From Candidatus Latescibacterota bacterium (GTDB taxonomy: Bacteria; JAAXHH01), in contig JAJEHX010000034.1 in the NCBI GenBank assembly GCA_022823465.1, positions 1 through 64,000 on the forward strand: DNA of 64,000 bases, in the 5' to 3' direction. A model generated the notes under the pieces. It was not told the origin of the DNA, did not search any database, and saw only the letters and a program-made list of their open reading frames with translations. Both the position numbers and the translations under genes were made by a program. Positions 18,574-27,459 of the stretch are shown piece by piece. Each line of letters starts with the position of its first letter. Position 1 is the stretch's first letter.

Positions 18574-19437
18574 ATGCGTATCACCATTATCGGAGTGGGA
18601 CTGCTGGGCGGATCCTTCGGCATGGCGGTCCGGAAGGCGGGCGCGGCGGACCTGGTCGCGGGCGTCGACCTGGATCGGGACACGCTGGACCGGGCCCGCG
18701 AGCGCGGCGCCATTGACGTGGGGTACCTCGAAGTGGCCGAGGGCGTGGCCGGGGCCGACCTGGTCGTCCTCGCCACGCCGGTGCGGTCCATCCTGGAGAT
18801 GCTGCCCGGCCTGGCGCCGATACTGGGCCGGGAGACGATCCTCTTCGACCTGGGCAGCACGAAGGAAGCCATCGTCTCCGCCGTCGCGGCCCTGGCCGGC
18901 ATCAGGCGGTACGTCGGCGGCCATCCCATGGCGGGCACCGAGCACACCGGCATCGAGCACGCCGAGGACGGGCTGTTGCGCGAGGCGACTTTCGCCCTGG
19001 TGCCGCCGCCCGCGGTGGATGAACGGGCCGTCGATCTGCTCGCGGACCTGGTTCGCCGGATCGGCGCCCGTCCCGTCGTCATTTCCGCCGAACGCCATGA
19101 CCGGATCGTCTCCGTCACAAGCCATCTTCCCTATCTGTTGTCCGTCGTGCTGGCGCTTGCCGCGGAAAACATGGCACGCGGGGAAAGCCGGACGGGGGAG
19201 TTTACCGCGTCAGGGTTCCGGGACACCTCCCGCCTGGCCGCGTCCAACGTGCGCGTGATGGCCGACATCTGCCTGACCAACAGGCGGCCCTTGTTACGCG
19301 CCGTCGAGGAAGCCAGGCGGTTGCTGGACGGCCTGGCGGAGCAGATCGAACAGGGGAACGAAACGGAGTTGGTGAGGACGTTGACGGAAGCGAAGGAAAG
19401 CCGGGCGGCGGTGTCCGGTGAAAGGAGAACCGATTGA
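18574..19437 (+). CDS. tyrA: Prephenate dehydrogenase
   Basis: It oxidises prephenate (or arogenate) on the way to tyrosine. The 287-aa protein begins MRITIIGVGLLGGSFGMAV, a Rossmann dinucleotide motif, and has FDLGSTKEAI, GGHPMAGTEHTG and HDRIVSVTSHLPYLL. The Asp in AGVDLDRD after beta-2 suggests NAD rather than NADP. It has no mutase or ACT domain. The start ATG 18574 lies 8 bp after aroF, and the stop overlaps the pheA TTG start. Confidence 0.94.
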   Translation: MRITIIGVGLLGGSFGMAVRKAGAADLVAGVDLDRDTLDRARERGAIDVGYLEVAEGVAGADLVVLATPVRSILEMLPGLAPILGRETILFDLGSTKEAIVSAVAALAGIRRYVGGHPMAGTEHTGIEHAEDGLLREATFALVPPPAVDERAVDLLADLVRRIGARPVVISAERHDRIVSVTSHLPYLLSVVLALAAENMARGESRTGEFTASGFRDTSRLAASNVRVMADICLTNRRPLLRAVEEARRLLDGLAEQIEQGNETELVRTLTEAKESRAAVSGERRTD

Positions 19438-20276
19438 AGCGGTACAGGACCGGCTTCCAGGGCGAACTGGGAGCCTTCAGCGAGATGGCGGTGCTCGAGT
19501 ATTTCGGCGAAGCGGCGGAACCCGTGCCCCACGGGTGGTTCGACGACGTGTTCCGCGCCGTGGAGCAGGGCCGCTGCGACTACGGGATGCTGCCTATCGA
19601 AAATACGCTGGCGGGCAGCATCCACGTCAATTACGACCTGATGCAGGAGCACGATCTGCAGATCGTCGGCGAAATCGTCCTTCGCATCGTCCACAATCTG
19701 ATGGCGAAACCGGGTGTCCGTCGGGAGGAGCTGCGCAGGGTGCAGTCCCATCCCAAGGCGCTGGAACAGTGCGTGCGGTTTTTCCGGGAGAACCCTTCGT
19801 TGAAACCCGAAACCGTGTACGATACCGGTGGCGCGGCCAAGATGCTCTGCGAAGGAGAGGCCCGGGACGTCGGCGTGATCGCGAGCACCCGGGCGGCGGA
19901 GCGCTACGGACTGGAGATCCTGGAGAAGGGGATCGAGGACAACGCCCAGAACTATACCCGTTTCCTGGTCCTGGCCAGGGAAGCGGAACCATCGGAAGGC
20001 GAGCGTTTGAAGACGTCCATCGTTTTCTCGGTTCCCCACGAGCCCGGCATGCTGTTCAAGGCCATGAGCGTGTTTGCGTTACGGGACATCTCCATCAACA
20101 AGATCGAATCGCGGCCCCTGGTCGGATCCCCTTGGGAATACCTGTTCTACCTGGATTTCGAGGGGCACGCGGAAAGCCTGCTCTGCAGCCGGGCGCTCAA
20201 CCATCTCCGGGAGATCGCGGCCGACTTCAGACTGCTGGGATCCTACGCCGAAGGCAGGATCGTGGATCGGATCTGA
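19434..20276 (+). CDS. pheA: Prephenate dehydratase with ACT domain
   Basis: It converts prephenate to phenylpyruvate. The 280-aa protein has FQGELGAFSE, MLPIENTLAGSIHVNYDL, IASTRAAERYGLEIL and the catalytic Thr-Arg-Phe in NYTRFLVL, then a C-terminal ACT domain (about 190-275, with ESRP and LFYLDFEGH) that usually binds phenylalanine. The TTG start at 19434 is supported by AAAGGAG 7 nt upstream and by the TTGA overlap with tyrA. It is the last gene of the supraoperon. Confidence 0.95.
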   Translation: MKRYRTGFQGELGAFSEMAVLEYFGEAAEPVPHGWFDDVFRAVEQGRCDYGMLPIENTLAGSIHVNYDLMQEHDLQIVGEIVLRIVHNLMAKPGVRREELRRVQSHPKALEQCVRFFRENPSLKPETVYDTGGAAKMLCEGEARDVGVIASTRAAERYGLEILEKGIEDNAQNYTRFLVLAREAEPSEGERLKTSIVFSVPHEPGMLFKAMSVFALRDISINKIESRPLVGSPWEYLFYLDFEGHAESLLCSRALNHLREIAADFRLLGSYAEGRIVDRI

Positions 20277-20316
20277 CGGGTGTGAGCCTGACGGGGGTGA
20301 GTCTGACGGGCGTGGA
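20272..20316. repeat. 15-bp tandem repeat, three units, spanning the pheA stop
   Basis: Units TCTGACGGGTGTGAG, CCTGACGGGGGTGAG and TCTGACGGGCGTGGA run from 20272. The first includes the pheA TGA stop (20274-20276). The period preserves frame, so each unit carries a TGA in the pheA frame. The repeat fills the space before the converging rqcH gene. Confidence 0.8.
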
Positions 20317-20325
20317 AGTTTCGGG

Positions 20326-22101
20326 TCATCCGGGACCGGGCGTATCCGGCGAATCGGCCTGCCTGAGTGCCAGTCTGGGCTCGACGAAGAGCGTTTTTTC
20401 CCGGGTGAAGATGACCTGTCCGGGCGCGCCGTTCTTCATCTTCCGGACGTAACGGCGTTCGGTGTAGTCCACCGGCACCGTGGTGGACCCCCGGCCCTTG
20501 CTGAAGTACGCGGTCAGGCTCGCCGCTTCATAAAGGGTCTTCCGGCTCGGCATCTGTGTTTTGTCCACCCGCCGCAGAATCACGTGGGAACCGCCGAGGT
20601 TCCTTGCGTGGAGCCAGATGTCGTCCGGCGCCGCCGATTTGGTGAGCGCTTCGTTTTCCCGGCTGTTCCGGCCCACGAGCAGCAGGTGCCCGCCGGAGGT
20701 CAGGAACCTCCTCGGGTGGATGTCCCCCTTGGCCTTATTGCGCGATCGTTTCGAGACGTCGGGCTTGCGGGGCGCCTTGACCAGGTCCAGCCTGATGCAG
20801 GCCCGGTGGGCTTGCTCCAGCGCATGCTCGCCCGTGTCGCGCGCCAGCGTATCGCGGATGCGCGTAACGTCTTCCAGGCGTTTTCTCGCCCGGGCGATCC
20901 GGTGCGTCACTGCCTTCCGGCCGTCCCTGGCTTTTCGTGCCTGGCGGAAGTACCACCGGGCGTTTTCCGACGGGGACAGGTCTGGCTTCAGCGGTATGGC
21001 GATTTCCTCCCGGCCCCCGCTGAAATAGTCTTCGACCCTGGCTTCCGTCAGGCCCGCTTTCAGACGGCCCATGTGAGACGTGATCAAGTCGCCGTACCTG
21101 CGGTATTCCTCCTCCCGCTCCGTGTGTGCCAGGTCGCGTGCCAGGTTCCCCGTCAATCGTTCCAGGCGCCGTATTTCGTCCCGCAGGGCGCGCTGAACCT
21201 TCGTTTCAAGTTGCTTCTTCTCTTCTTCGGCCATCCGGTCTTCGTAGAACCGTACTACGGCGTCGCTGATGGAGCCGTAGCCTTCGACCTGTTTCTCCGG
21301 CAAGGAGTGGATCGGGACCGCTGAAACGATCCGGGCCCTTCCGTCCGGCAATCGTCCGAGGCAGGGCGTCCAGTCCCTGGACCGGACACGGCGGACAAGG
21401 TCCCGAAGGCTCTGCCATAGCCGGTCGACGCGGGCGTCCGGGTCCGAATCGGCCGGATCCGGCGGTTCCGCCAGGCCCGCGTGGGCCAGGACCTCACGGG
21501 CCGCTTCCCTGGAAAGCCCCGCGAACGTGCCGGCCAAATGCCGCGCCAGTTCATCCGGAGTCGACAGCCTGCCCGTTCCTTCCAGATGTTCGCGCGCAGC
21601 TTCGCTCAGCGGCGTTTTCTTCATTGGCCGTGGAAACGCGTAGGCCGCGCCCGGGACCAGCGATCTTTCGGTCTCGCGGATGCGGCGGAGGGTCTCCAGG
21701 ATAACCCGGTCCGGTTCGGAGAGGAACACCAGGATGCCCCGGTTTCCGATGAGTTCGGCGATCAGGCGGTAGCCGCGGGGCCCGGACGAAGACCGCCCCG
21801 TGCAACGTATGTCCACCACCCGTTCGAAGGGCGTCGCCTCGATCTTCTCCACGTTACCGGGGATGAGGTGGTCACGCAGCGCAGTGAGCAGCGCGGACGA
21901 AGCCACGCTCTTTTTCGCAGTATCCGACAAATGCATCCGGGCGAAACCCGGTTGGACGGAGAGAGACAGCCACCGCCTGCCCGCGCCACTCTTGAGCGCA
22001 AGGCCTATTTCCGTGGGCCCGTACTGGTCAATGGCGGCAATACGCGCGCCCTCCAGGTCCCTGCATTCATCTATCACGGCCTGCAACGTCAGGGCGTCCA
22101 T
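20326..22101 (-). CDS. rqcH: NFACT / RqcH family ribosome-quality-control protein
   Basis: This 591-aa protein has the NFACT-N domain (about 1-200), a helical coiled middle (about 290-440) and the NFACT-R domain near the C-terminus (FLTSGGHLLLVGRNSRENEAL, IWLHARNLGGSHVILRR). RqcH binds obstructed 50S subunits and adds Ala tails to stalled peptides. The Asp-Arg pair important in Bacillus RqcH appears as Glu-Arg in TPFERVVDIRC. It stands alone on the minus strand between two plus-strand operons and converges with pheA. Confidence 0.88.
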   Translation of the reverse strand: MDALTLQAVIDECRDLEGARIAAIDQYGPTEIGLALKSGAGRRWLSLSVQPGFARMHLSDTAKKSVASSALLTALRDHLIPGNVEKIEATPFERVVDIRCTGRSSSGPRGYRLIAELIGNRGILVFLSEPDRVILETLRRIRETERSLVPGAAYAFPRPMKKTPLSEAAREHLEGTGRLSTPDELARHLAGTFAGLSREAAREVLAHAGLAEPPDPADSDPDARVDRLWQSLRDLVRRVRSRDWTPCLGRLPDGRARIVSAVPIHSLPEKQVEGYGSISDAVVRFYEDRMAEEEKKQLETKVQRALRDEIRRLERLTGNLARDLAHTEREEEYRRYGDLITSHMGRLKAGLTEARVEDYFSGGREEIAIPLKPDLSPSENARWYFRQARKARDGRKAVTHRIARARKRLEDVTRIRDTLARDTGEHALEQAHRACIRLDLVKAPRKPDVSKRSRNKAKGDIHPRRFLTSGGHLLLVGRNSRENEALTKSAAPDDIWLHARNLGGSHVILRRVDKTQMPSRKTLYEAASLTAYFSKGRGSTTVPVDYTERRYVRKMKNGAPGQVIFTREKTLFVEPRLALRQADSPDTPGPG

Positions 22102-22281
22102 GACGGCTCGATCCTTTGCCCGGTGTCCGGTTGTTCCGGGATTGAAGGCGTTCTGCGACGCGGGCTATCCTTGTTCCACCTTTTCTTAATATAACCGGAC
22201 CGGTGCGTCAAGCGTCGTGAATCTTCGATTTGGCGGTCCGAAAAGTCGAAAAACCACCTCCGGGCAGTCGCCAATATGTTA

Positions 22282-22310
22282 TTGACAAATCGTTGTTTAG
22301 CGTGTATTTT
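22282..22310 (+). promoter_or_regulatory. Sigma70-type promoter of the yicC-gmk-rpoZ-coaBC operon
   Basis: A perfect TTGACA (22282-22287), a 17-bp spacer and TATTTT (22305-22310) lie 47 bp before the yicC ATG, in an AT-rich patch between the divergent rqcH and yicC genes. The rest of 22102-22356 shows no gene. Confidence 0.82.
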
Positions 22311-22356
22311 CATGTTTCTTGAAAAGTGGGTTGAAACGGGGATTCAGAGGCTTCGA

Positions 22357-23235
22357 ATGATATGCAGCATGACCGGCTACGGCGCCGGGGAATCGGACCT
22401 TGCCGGCGTACGCACTGTCGTCGAACTGCGTTCAGTGAACGGCCGATACTGCGACATAGCAGTCAGGTTGCCCAAGTCTCTGGGGTCGCTTGAGGGTCGT
22501 GTGCGCGCCTATGTGCAGGAACACGTGACGCGGGGCAACGTTTCGGTGTCCGTTCGGTGCGACGATGGCGATCCGGGCGCGCATGGGCTGCGGATAGACG
22601 TGGAGGCCGGGAAGAGGTACTGCGACGCGCTGAGGCAGCTCAAGGAACAACTCGGCGTTTCGGGCGACGTGTCCCTCGACATGGTCGCCGCTTATCCGGG
22701 CCTGGTGACACCGGAAGACGAAAAGGTCGATCCGGCCGAGCGTTGGACGGGGATGGAAGCCGCACTGGTGAAAGCGCTGGCCGCTTTCAAGGACATGAAG
22801 AGAAGCGAAGGGAAGGCCCTCGAGACAGATCTGCGCACCAGGATCGATGCCATACTGGTCCTGCTGCGCGCCATCGAAGACCGTGCGCCGGACCGGGTGG
22901 CCGATTTCCGGGAACGCTTGAATGAACGGCTCGTCGAACTGCTGGACGAACGGCAGGTCGATCCGCAGCGCGTGGCCATGGAGATCACCCTGTTTGCCGA
23001 GCGTACCGACGTGACCGAGGAATGCGTCCGCCTGAAAGCGCACTGCGACGCGTTTCTGCAGGCGCTGATGTCCGAAGGGAGTCCGGGCAGGCGCCTTAAC
23101 TTCCTCATACAGGAAATGAACCGGGAGATCAATACCATCGGGTCGAAGGGGAATGACATGGAAATCAGTCATTCCGTCATCCAGGCCAAGGAAGAACTCG
23201 AGAAGGTTCGAGAACAGGTGCAGAACATTGAGTGA
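22357..23235 (+). CDS. yicC: YicC family endoribonuclease-like protein
   Basis: This 292-aa protein begins ICSMTGYGAGESDL, the YicC N-terminal signature, with VELRSVNGRYCDI and a C-terminal DUF1732 region ending RRLNFLIQEMNREINTIGSK. Members of this family cleave RNA in vitro and help degrade small RNAs in E. coli. I use ATG 22357, because the longer in-frame form runs back into the promoter. It is first in the conserved order yicC-gmk-rpoZ-coaBC. Confidence 0.93.
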   Translation: MICSMTGYGAGESDLAGVRTVVELRSVNGRYCDIAVRLPKSLGSLEGRVRAYVQEHVTRGNVSVSVRCDDGDPGAHGLRIDVEAGKRYCDALRQLKEQLGVSGDVSLDMVAAYPGLVTPEDEKVDPAERWTGMEAALVKALAAFKDMKRSEGKALETDLRTRIDAILVLLRAIEDRAPDRVADFRERLNERLVELLDERQVDPQRVAMEITLFAERTDVTEECVRLKAHCDAFLQALMSEGSPGRRLNFLIQEMNREINTIGSKGNDMEISHSVIQAKEELEKVREQVQNIE

Positions 23236-23851
23236 TCCGGTTCCCGCCTGTCCTTCGGCTTCCAGGGGGTTCTGCCTGGTCCTTTCCGCGCCGTCGGGAA
23301 CAGGGAAGACCACGGTCGGCGAGTTGCTCACCACCGGGGATCCGACCATCGTGAGGTCGATATCCATGACGACCCGGACGAAGCGGCCGAACGAGAAAGA
23401 TGGCGTAGATTACCATTTTGTCAGTCCCGATGAATTCAAGGCGAAGATAAGGCAGGGCGCCTTCCTCGAATGGGCGGAAGTATACGATGGCGTGCTGTAC
23501 GGCACCCCGCGGGAGACCGTCGAGCGGATCATTCGATCCGGGGACGTGGCGCTGCTGGTCATCGATGTTCAGGGCGGACGGGCCGTCAAGGCCATATTCC
23601 CCGAAGCCGTGCTCGTCTTTCTCGTGCCGCCTTCTCTGGACAGCCTGTCGAGGCGGTTGAAGCAACGCGGCCTGGAAACGGATGAACAGATACAGAAAAG
23701 GCTGAGCAAGGCACGTACCGAAATGAAGTACCTGCCCGCATACGACTACGGGGTGGGCAATGACGACGGAAAACAGCAGTCAACCGTCGACGCCATTCGA
23801 GGGATCATAGCCGCCGAACGGCGTCGCATAAGCCGATGGGAGCCGCAATGA
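23228..23851 (+). CDS. gmk: Guanylate kinase
   Basis: It converts GMP to GDP. This 207-aa protein has the P-loop SAPSGTGKTTVG, SMTTRTKRPNEKDGVDYHFV, FLEWAEVYDGVLYGTPRETV and FLVPPSLDSLSRRLKQRG. The likely start is TTG 23228 (MSDPVPACPS), which overlaps the end of yicC and gives the usual length; no ATG lies at the right place. The stop overlaps the rpoZ ATG. Confidence 0.93.
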   Translation: MSDPVPACPSASRGFCLVLSAPSGTGKTTVGELLTTGDPTIVRSISMTTRTKRPNEKDGVDYHFVSPDEFKAKIRQGAFLEWAEVYDGVLYGTPRETVERIIRSGDVALLVIDVQGGRAVKAIFPEAVLVFLVPPSLDSLSRRLKQRGLETDEQIQKRLSKARTEMKYLPAYDYGVGNDDGKQQSTVDAIRGIIAAERRRISRWEPQ

Positions 23852-24090
23852 ATGCCAGAAGAGCAACGCAGTACATATCCCAGGAACGCATGAGGGATGT
23901 CGCAGAGAACATCTACGAAGCCGTCATGATTACCGCCCTGGAAGCCCGGCGGATCAATCTTCACAACAAGATGCTTGGTACGCAGGAAGACCGTGCCGAG
24001 AAGGTGACGACCATCGCGCTGGATCGCTTGCTCGGCGACGAGTTGCGCTATGATTACCAGTCGGCCGGGAACGACGAGACTGAAGAGTAA
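23848..24090 (+). CDS. rpoZ: RNA polymerase omega subunit
   Basis: This small protein (80 aa) has the omega core MRDVAENIYEAVMITALEARRIN followed by DRAEKVTTIALDRLLGDELRY, which stabilises the beta-prime subunit. I prefer ATG 23848, which overlaps the gmk stop as ATGA and has GGGAG upstream; the ATG at 23836 would add four residues. Position between gmk and coaBC is conserved in many bacteria. Confidence 0.9.
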   Translation: MNARRATQYISQERMRDVAENIYEAVMITALEARRINLHNKMLGTQEDRAEKVTTIALDRLLGDELRYDYQSAGNDETEE

Positions 24091-24104
24091 GACAGGGGTT
24101 CACG

Positions 24105-25322
24105 ATGTCCAGGTTGCAGGGTCGCCGGATCGTACTCGGGGTGACAGGCAGCATTTCGGCCTACAAGGCGGCGGAAGTGGTCCGCGGTCTCGTGCTGGAG
24201 AAAGCGGACGTCCGCGTGGTCATGACGCGGGAAGCCGGCGCTTTCGTCGGCGCCGTGACGTTCAGCGCCCTGACCGGGCACCCCGTGGCTGTGGAGCAGT
24301 TCCCCGAAACCGGCATGTCCGGTGAAGAGCACATCGATCTCGCGGTCTGGGCCGATGCGGTGGCCATCGTGCCCGCCACGGCCAATATCATCGGCAAGAT
24401 GGCGAACGGCCTGGGCGACGACCTGCTGTCCACCGTGATGCTCGCCTGCGAAGCGCCCTGCTGCCTGGCGCCGGCCATGAATTTCCGCATGTGGAGAAAC
24501 GAGGCCGTCCAGGCGAATCTCGAAAGACTCAGAGGCCGGGGCGTTCACGTCATCGAACCGGAATTCGGCCTGCTGGCCAACGGAGAAATGGGGGAAGGCA
24601 GGCTCGCGTCCCCGGACCTTATCGTGGAAGCGATCGCCATCCTTGCCGATCCTGAGCCGGACCTGGCCGGGTGCAACGTGCTGGTGAGCGCGGGACCCAC
24701 CGAGGAGGATATCGATCCGGTCCGGTGCATTACGAACCGTTCCAGCGGAAAGATGGGTTACGCCGTCGCGCGGTCCGCGGCGCGTCGCGGCGCGTCGGTT
24801 ACGCTGGTCACGGGACCGACGAGTCTCCAGGACCCCTACGGGATCGCCGTGGAGCACGTTCGGTCCGCCCATGAAATGCACGAAGCCGTCCTGCGGAACC
24901 GCGATGGGCAGGATGCCGTGATCATGGCGGCGGCGGTGGCGGATTACCGGCCCGGCGTTTCGACCGGAAAGAAATTGAAGAAGGCGGAAGAGCGCCTTTC
25001 GCTGGAAATGACACGGACTACGGATATCCTGAAGGAAGTGGCCGCCCACAGGCCGCCCGTGCTGGTCGGCTTTGCGGCCGAAACCCATGACGGCCTCGAT
25101 TACGCTCGCAGAAAGCGGGCGGAGAAGGACCTGGACCTGGTGGTCTACAATGACATCACGATGGAAGGCGCCGGGTTCGGTACGGACACCAACATCGTCA
25201 CCCTGATCCATCGCGACGGCCGCGAGGAGCTGCTGCCCAAGCAGGCCAAGTCCAACGTGGCGGACCGAATCATGGACGAGGTAGCCGCGCTGCTTAGAAA
25301 CCGGGAAGGCGTCCCCGCATGA
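24105..25322 (+). CDS. coaBC: Bifunctional phosphopantothenoylcysteine decarboxylase / phosphopantothenate-cysteine ligase
   Basis: It performs two steps of coenzyme A synthesis. The N-terminal flavin decarboxylase domain (about 1-185) has GVTGSISAYKAAEVVR, His in EEHIDLA, PATAN and PAMNFRMW. The C-terminal ligase (about 190-405) has SAGPTEEDIDPVRCITNRSSGKMG and the lysine motif KKLKKAEE. The substrate clamp, usually LACGxxGxGRM, reads LANGEMGEGRL here (Asn codon at 24579-24581), so the clamp Cys that reduces the enethiol intermediate in E. coli Dfp is missing. It overlaps udg by 4 bp. Confidence 0.94.
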   Translation: MSRLQGRRIVLGVTGSISAYKAAEVVRGLVLEKADVRVVMTREAGAFVGAVTFSALTGHPVAVEQFPETGMSGEEHIDLAVWADAVAIVPATANIIGKMANGLGDDLLSTVMLACEAPCCLAPAMNFRMWRNEAVQANLERLRGRGVHVIEPEFGLLANGEMGEGRLASPDLIVEAIAILADPEPDLAGCNVLVSAGPTEEDIDPVRCITNRSSGKMGYAVARSAARRGASVTLVTGPTSLQDPYGIAVEHVRSAHEMHEAVLRNRDGQDAVIMAAAVADYRPGVSTGKKLKKAEERLSLEMTRTTDILKEVAAHRPPVLVGFAAETHDGLDYARRKRAEKDLDLVVYNDITMEGAGFGTDTNIVTLIHRDGREELLPKQAKSNVADRIMDEVAALLRNREGVPA

Positions 25323-26068
25323 GCCGACAGGCGTTGCTGGCCGACCTGATACGCGAGACCGCCGAGGTCGTGAAACAGGAGGGGGAACAGGGGCTGGAGA
25401 CGCTCTACATGCCGGCCGGCCTGGAAGGGTCGCTGCCTATGCCCGAACGAAATCGCCGGTCTCGTCCGGATACCCGGGCCGATACGCTCGACGCCCTGTA
25501 TGAGAAGTATCATCGGTGTACGGCCTGCACACTCGGATTCAGGCGAAAACATTTCGTATTCGGCTCCGGCAACGAAAACGCCGACGTGATGTTCGTGGGC
25601 GAAGCGCCCGGAGCCAATGAGGACGAACAGGGGCAGCCCTTCGTGGGGGCGGCGGGCAAGCTGCTGACCCGCATACTCAACGCCATCGATTTCACCCGGG
25701 ACGAGGTGTACATCACCAACATCCTGAAATGCCGTCCGCCGAACAACCGGGACCCGCAACCCGATGAGATCGACGCCTGCGACGCCATTCTGAAGGAACA
25801 GATCCGTCTCGTCCAGCCCCGGCTGATCTGCGCCCTCGGACGTGTCGCGGCCCAGGCCCTGCTCAAGGAAAACAGCTCGATCCGGACCCTGCGCGGCCGG
25901 TTTCACGACTATCACGGCGTGAAGCTCCTGGTGACGTACCACCCGTCCGGCCTGCTGCACAATCCGGCCTACAAGCGGCCGACCTGGGAAGATGTACAGA
26001 TGTTGCGGAAGGAATACGACCGCATCGTCCAGTCCGATACGAAGGCACCTGGGAGCACGAGCCCATGA
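25319..26068 (+). CDS. udg: Uracil-DNA glycosylase, family 4 (iron-sulfur type)
   Basis: It removes uracil from DNA. The 249-aa protein has a variable N-terminal tail (about 1-60), then the family 4 core: Cys pair CTACTLG, motif A GEAPGANEDEQGQPFVG, ILKCRPPNNRDPQPDEIDAC with two further Cys for the 4Fe-4S cluster, and motif B TYHPSGLLHNPA. It occupies the place where priA often follows coaBC. Overlaps couple it to both coaBC and dnaB. Confidence 0.92.
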   Translation: MSRQALLADLIRETAEVVKQEGEQGLETLYMPAGLEGSLPMPERNRRSRPDTRADTLDALYEKYHRCTACTLGFRRKHFVFGSGNENADVMFVGEAPGANEDEQGQPFVGAAGKLLTRILNAIDFTRDEVYITNILKCRPPNNRDPQPDEIDACDAILKEQIRLVQPRLICALGRVAAQALLKENSSIRTLRGRFHDYHGVKLLVTYHPSGLLHNPAYKRPTWEDVQMLRKEYDRIVQSDTKAPGSTSP

Positions 26069-27426
26069 ATAGCCAGAGCGACGGGGTGGAACGGCTTCCG
26101 CCGCAGGCCGTGGAAGCGGAAGCGGCTGTTCTGGGGGCCATGCTGCTGGAACAGGACGCCATATCGATCGTCCTCGAGATCCTCGACGATACAGCCTTCT
26201 ACCGTGAAGCGCACCGGAAGATATACAACGCCATCATCGCCCTGTACGACCGGAACGAACCCAACGACCTGATCACGATCAGCGAAGAGCTGGAAAAGCG
26301 GCAGGAACTGGACTCCGTGGGGGGATCCTTCTATGTGGCCGGGTTGGTGGACAGCATTTCGACGGCGGCCAACGTGGAATACCACGCCCGGATCGTGCTC
26401 GAGAAGTCCCTGGGCCGCAAGCTGATCAACGTGGCCACCCAGATCGCTTCCCGTGCGTACGAATCATCGGAAAACACCGCGGACCTGCTGGATGAGGCCG
26501 AGCAGATGGTGTTTGCCCTGTCCCAGCGTAACGCCCGCAGCGGGTTCACCCAGCTCAATCCCATCCTGCACGATACCTTCGAGAACATCGAAAAGCTGCA
26601 CGAGCAGGACAGCACCGTGACCGGGGTTCCCACGGGGTTTACCCGGCTGGACGAAATGACCGCCGGCTTCCAGCGGGGGGACCTGGTCATCATCGCGGCC
26701 CGGCCGGCCATGGGGAAGACGGCCCTCTGCCTGAATATCGTCCGCCACGTCGCGGTGGAGGCCCAGGTGGGCGTCGGCCTGTTCAGCCTCGAGATGACCA
26801 GCCACCAACTGGCCCAGCGGATGTTGTGCAGCGAAGCGCGGGTGGATTCCCACCTGATGCGTACCGGCCGGTTGCCGGGAGACGCCTGGTCGAACCTGAG
26901 CATCGCGGTGGGGGCCCTCGCCACCGCCCCCGTGTATATCGACGAAACGCCGGCGTTGTCGGTTACCGAAATGCGTTCCCGGGCGCGGAGGCTCATGTCC
27001 GAGCACAACGACATCGGCCTGCTGGCCGTCGATTACATGCAGCTGATGCGGGGCCCGAACGACGCGGAGAACAGGCAGCAGGAGATCTCCGCCATCTCCA
27101 GGAACCTGAAGGCCCTGGCAAAGGAACTGAATGTCCCCATCGTCGCCCTTTCCCAGCTTTCCCGGGCGGTGGAAACCCGCGGCGGGGACGGACGGCCGCA
27201 GCTGTCGGACCTCCGGGAATCGGGCGCGATCGAACAGGACGCCGACGTGGTGCTGTTCATCTACCGGCCTGCCCGGTATGGGGAGGGGGAGGAACAGGAG
27301 GAGAACCACGCGGAGATCATCATCGGCAAGCAGCGCAACGGTCCCGTAGGCACGGTGGACCTGGTTTTCGTGGACCGGTTCGCCCGATTTGAAAACCCCG
27401 ATCTGTACCACGAAGATCCGGGTTGA
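26065..27426 (+). CDS. dnaB: Replicative DNA helicase DnaB
   Basis: This hexameric helicase unwinds DNA at the replication fork. The 453-aa protein has the N-terminal primase-interacting domain (PPQAVEAEAAVLGAMLLEQ), a linker, and the RecA-like domain with Walker A RPAMGKTALCLN (about 215), Walker B LLAVDYMQLM, LSQLSRAVE and the arginine-finger segment DLRESGAIEQDADVV. No intein interrupts it. It is coupled to udg by a 4-bp overlap. Confidence 0.97.
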   Translation: MNSQSDGVERLPPQAVEAEAAVLGAMLLEQDAISIVLEILDDTAFYREAHRKIYNAIIALYDRNEPNDLITISEELEKRQELDSVGGSFYVAGLVDSISTAANVEYHARIVLEKSLGRKLINVATQIASRAYESSENTADLLDEAEQMVFALSQRNARSGFTQLNPILHDTFENIEKLHEQDSTVTGVPTGFTRLDEMTAGFQRGDLVIIAARPAMGKTALCLNIVRHVAVEAQVGVGLFSLEMTSHQLAQRMLCSEARVDSHLMRTGRLPGDAWSNLSIAVGALATAPVYIDETPALSVTEMRSRARRLMSEHNDIGLLAVDYMQLMRGPNDAENRQQEISAISRNLKALAKELNVPIVALSQLSRAVETRGGDGRPQLSDLRESGAIEQDADVVLFIYRPARYGEGEEQEENHAEIIIGKQRNGPVGTVDLVFVDRFARFENPDLYHEDPG

Positions 27427-27459
27427 CGTTTCTTTACGCAGTACTTCCTTTACCCACAC

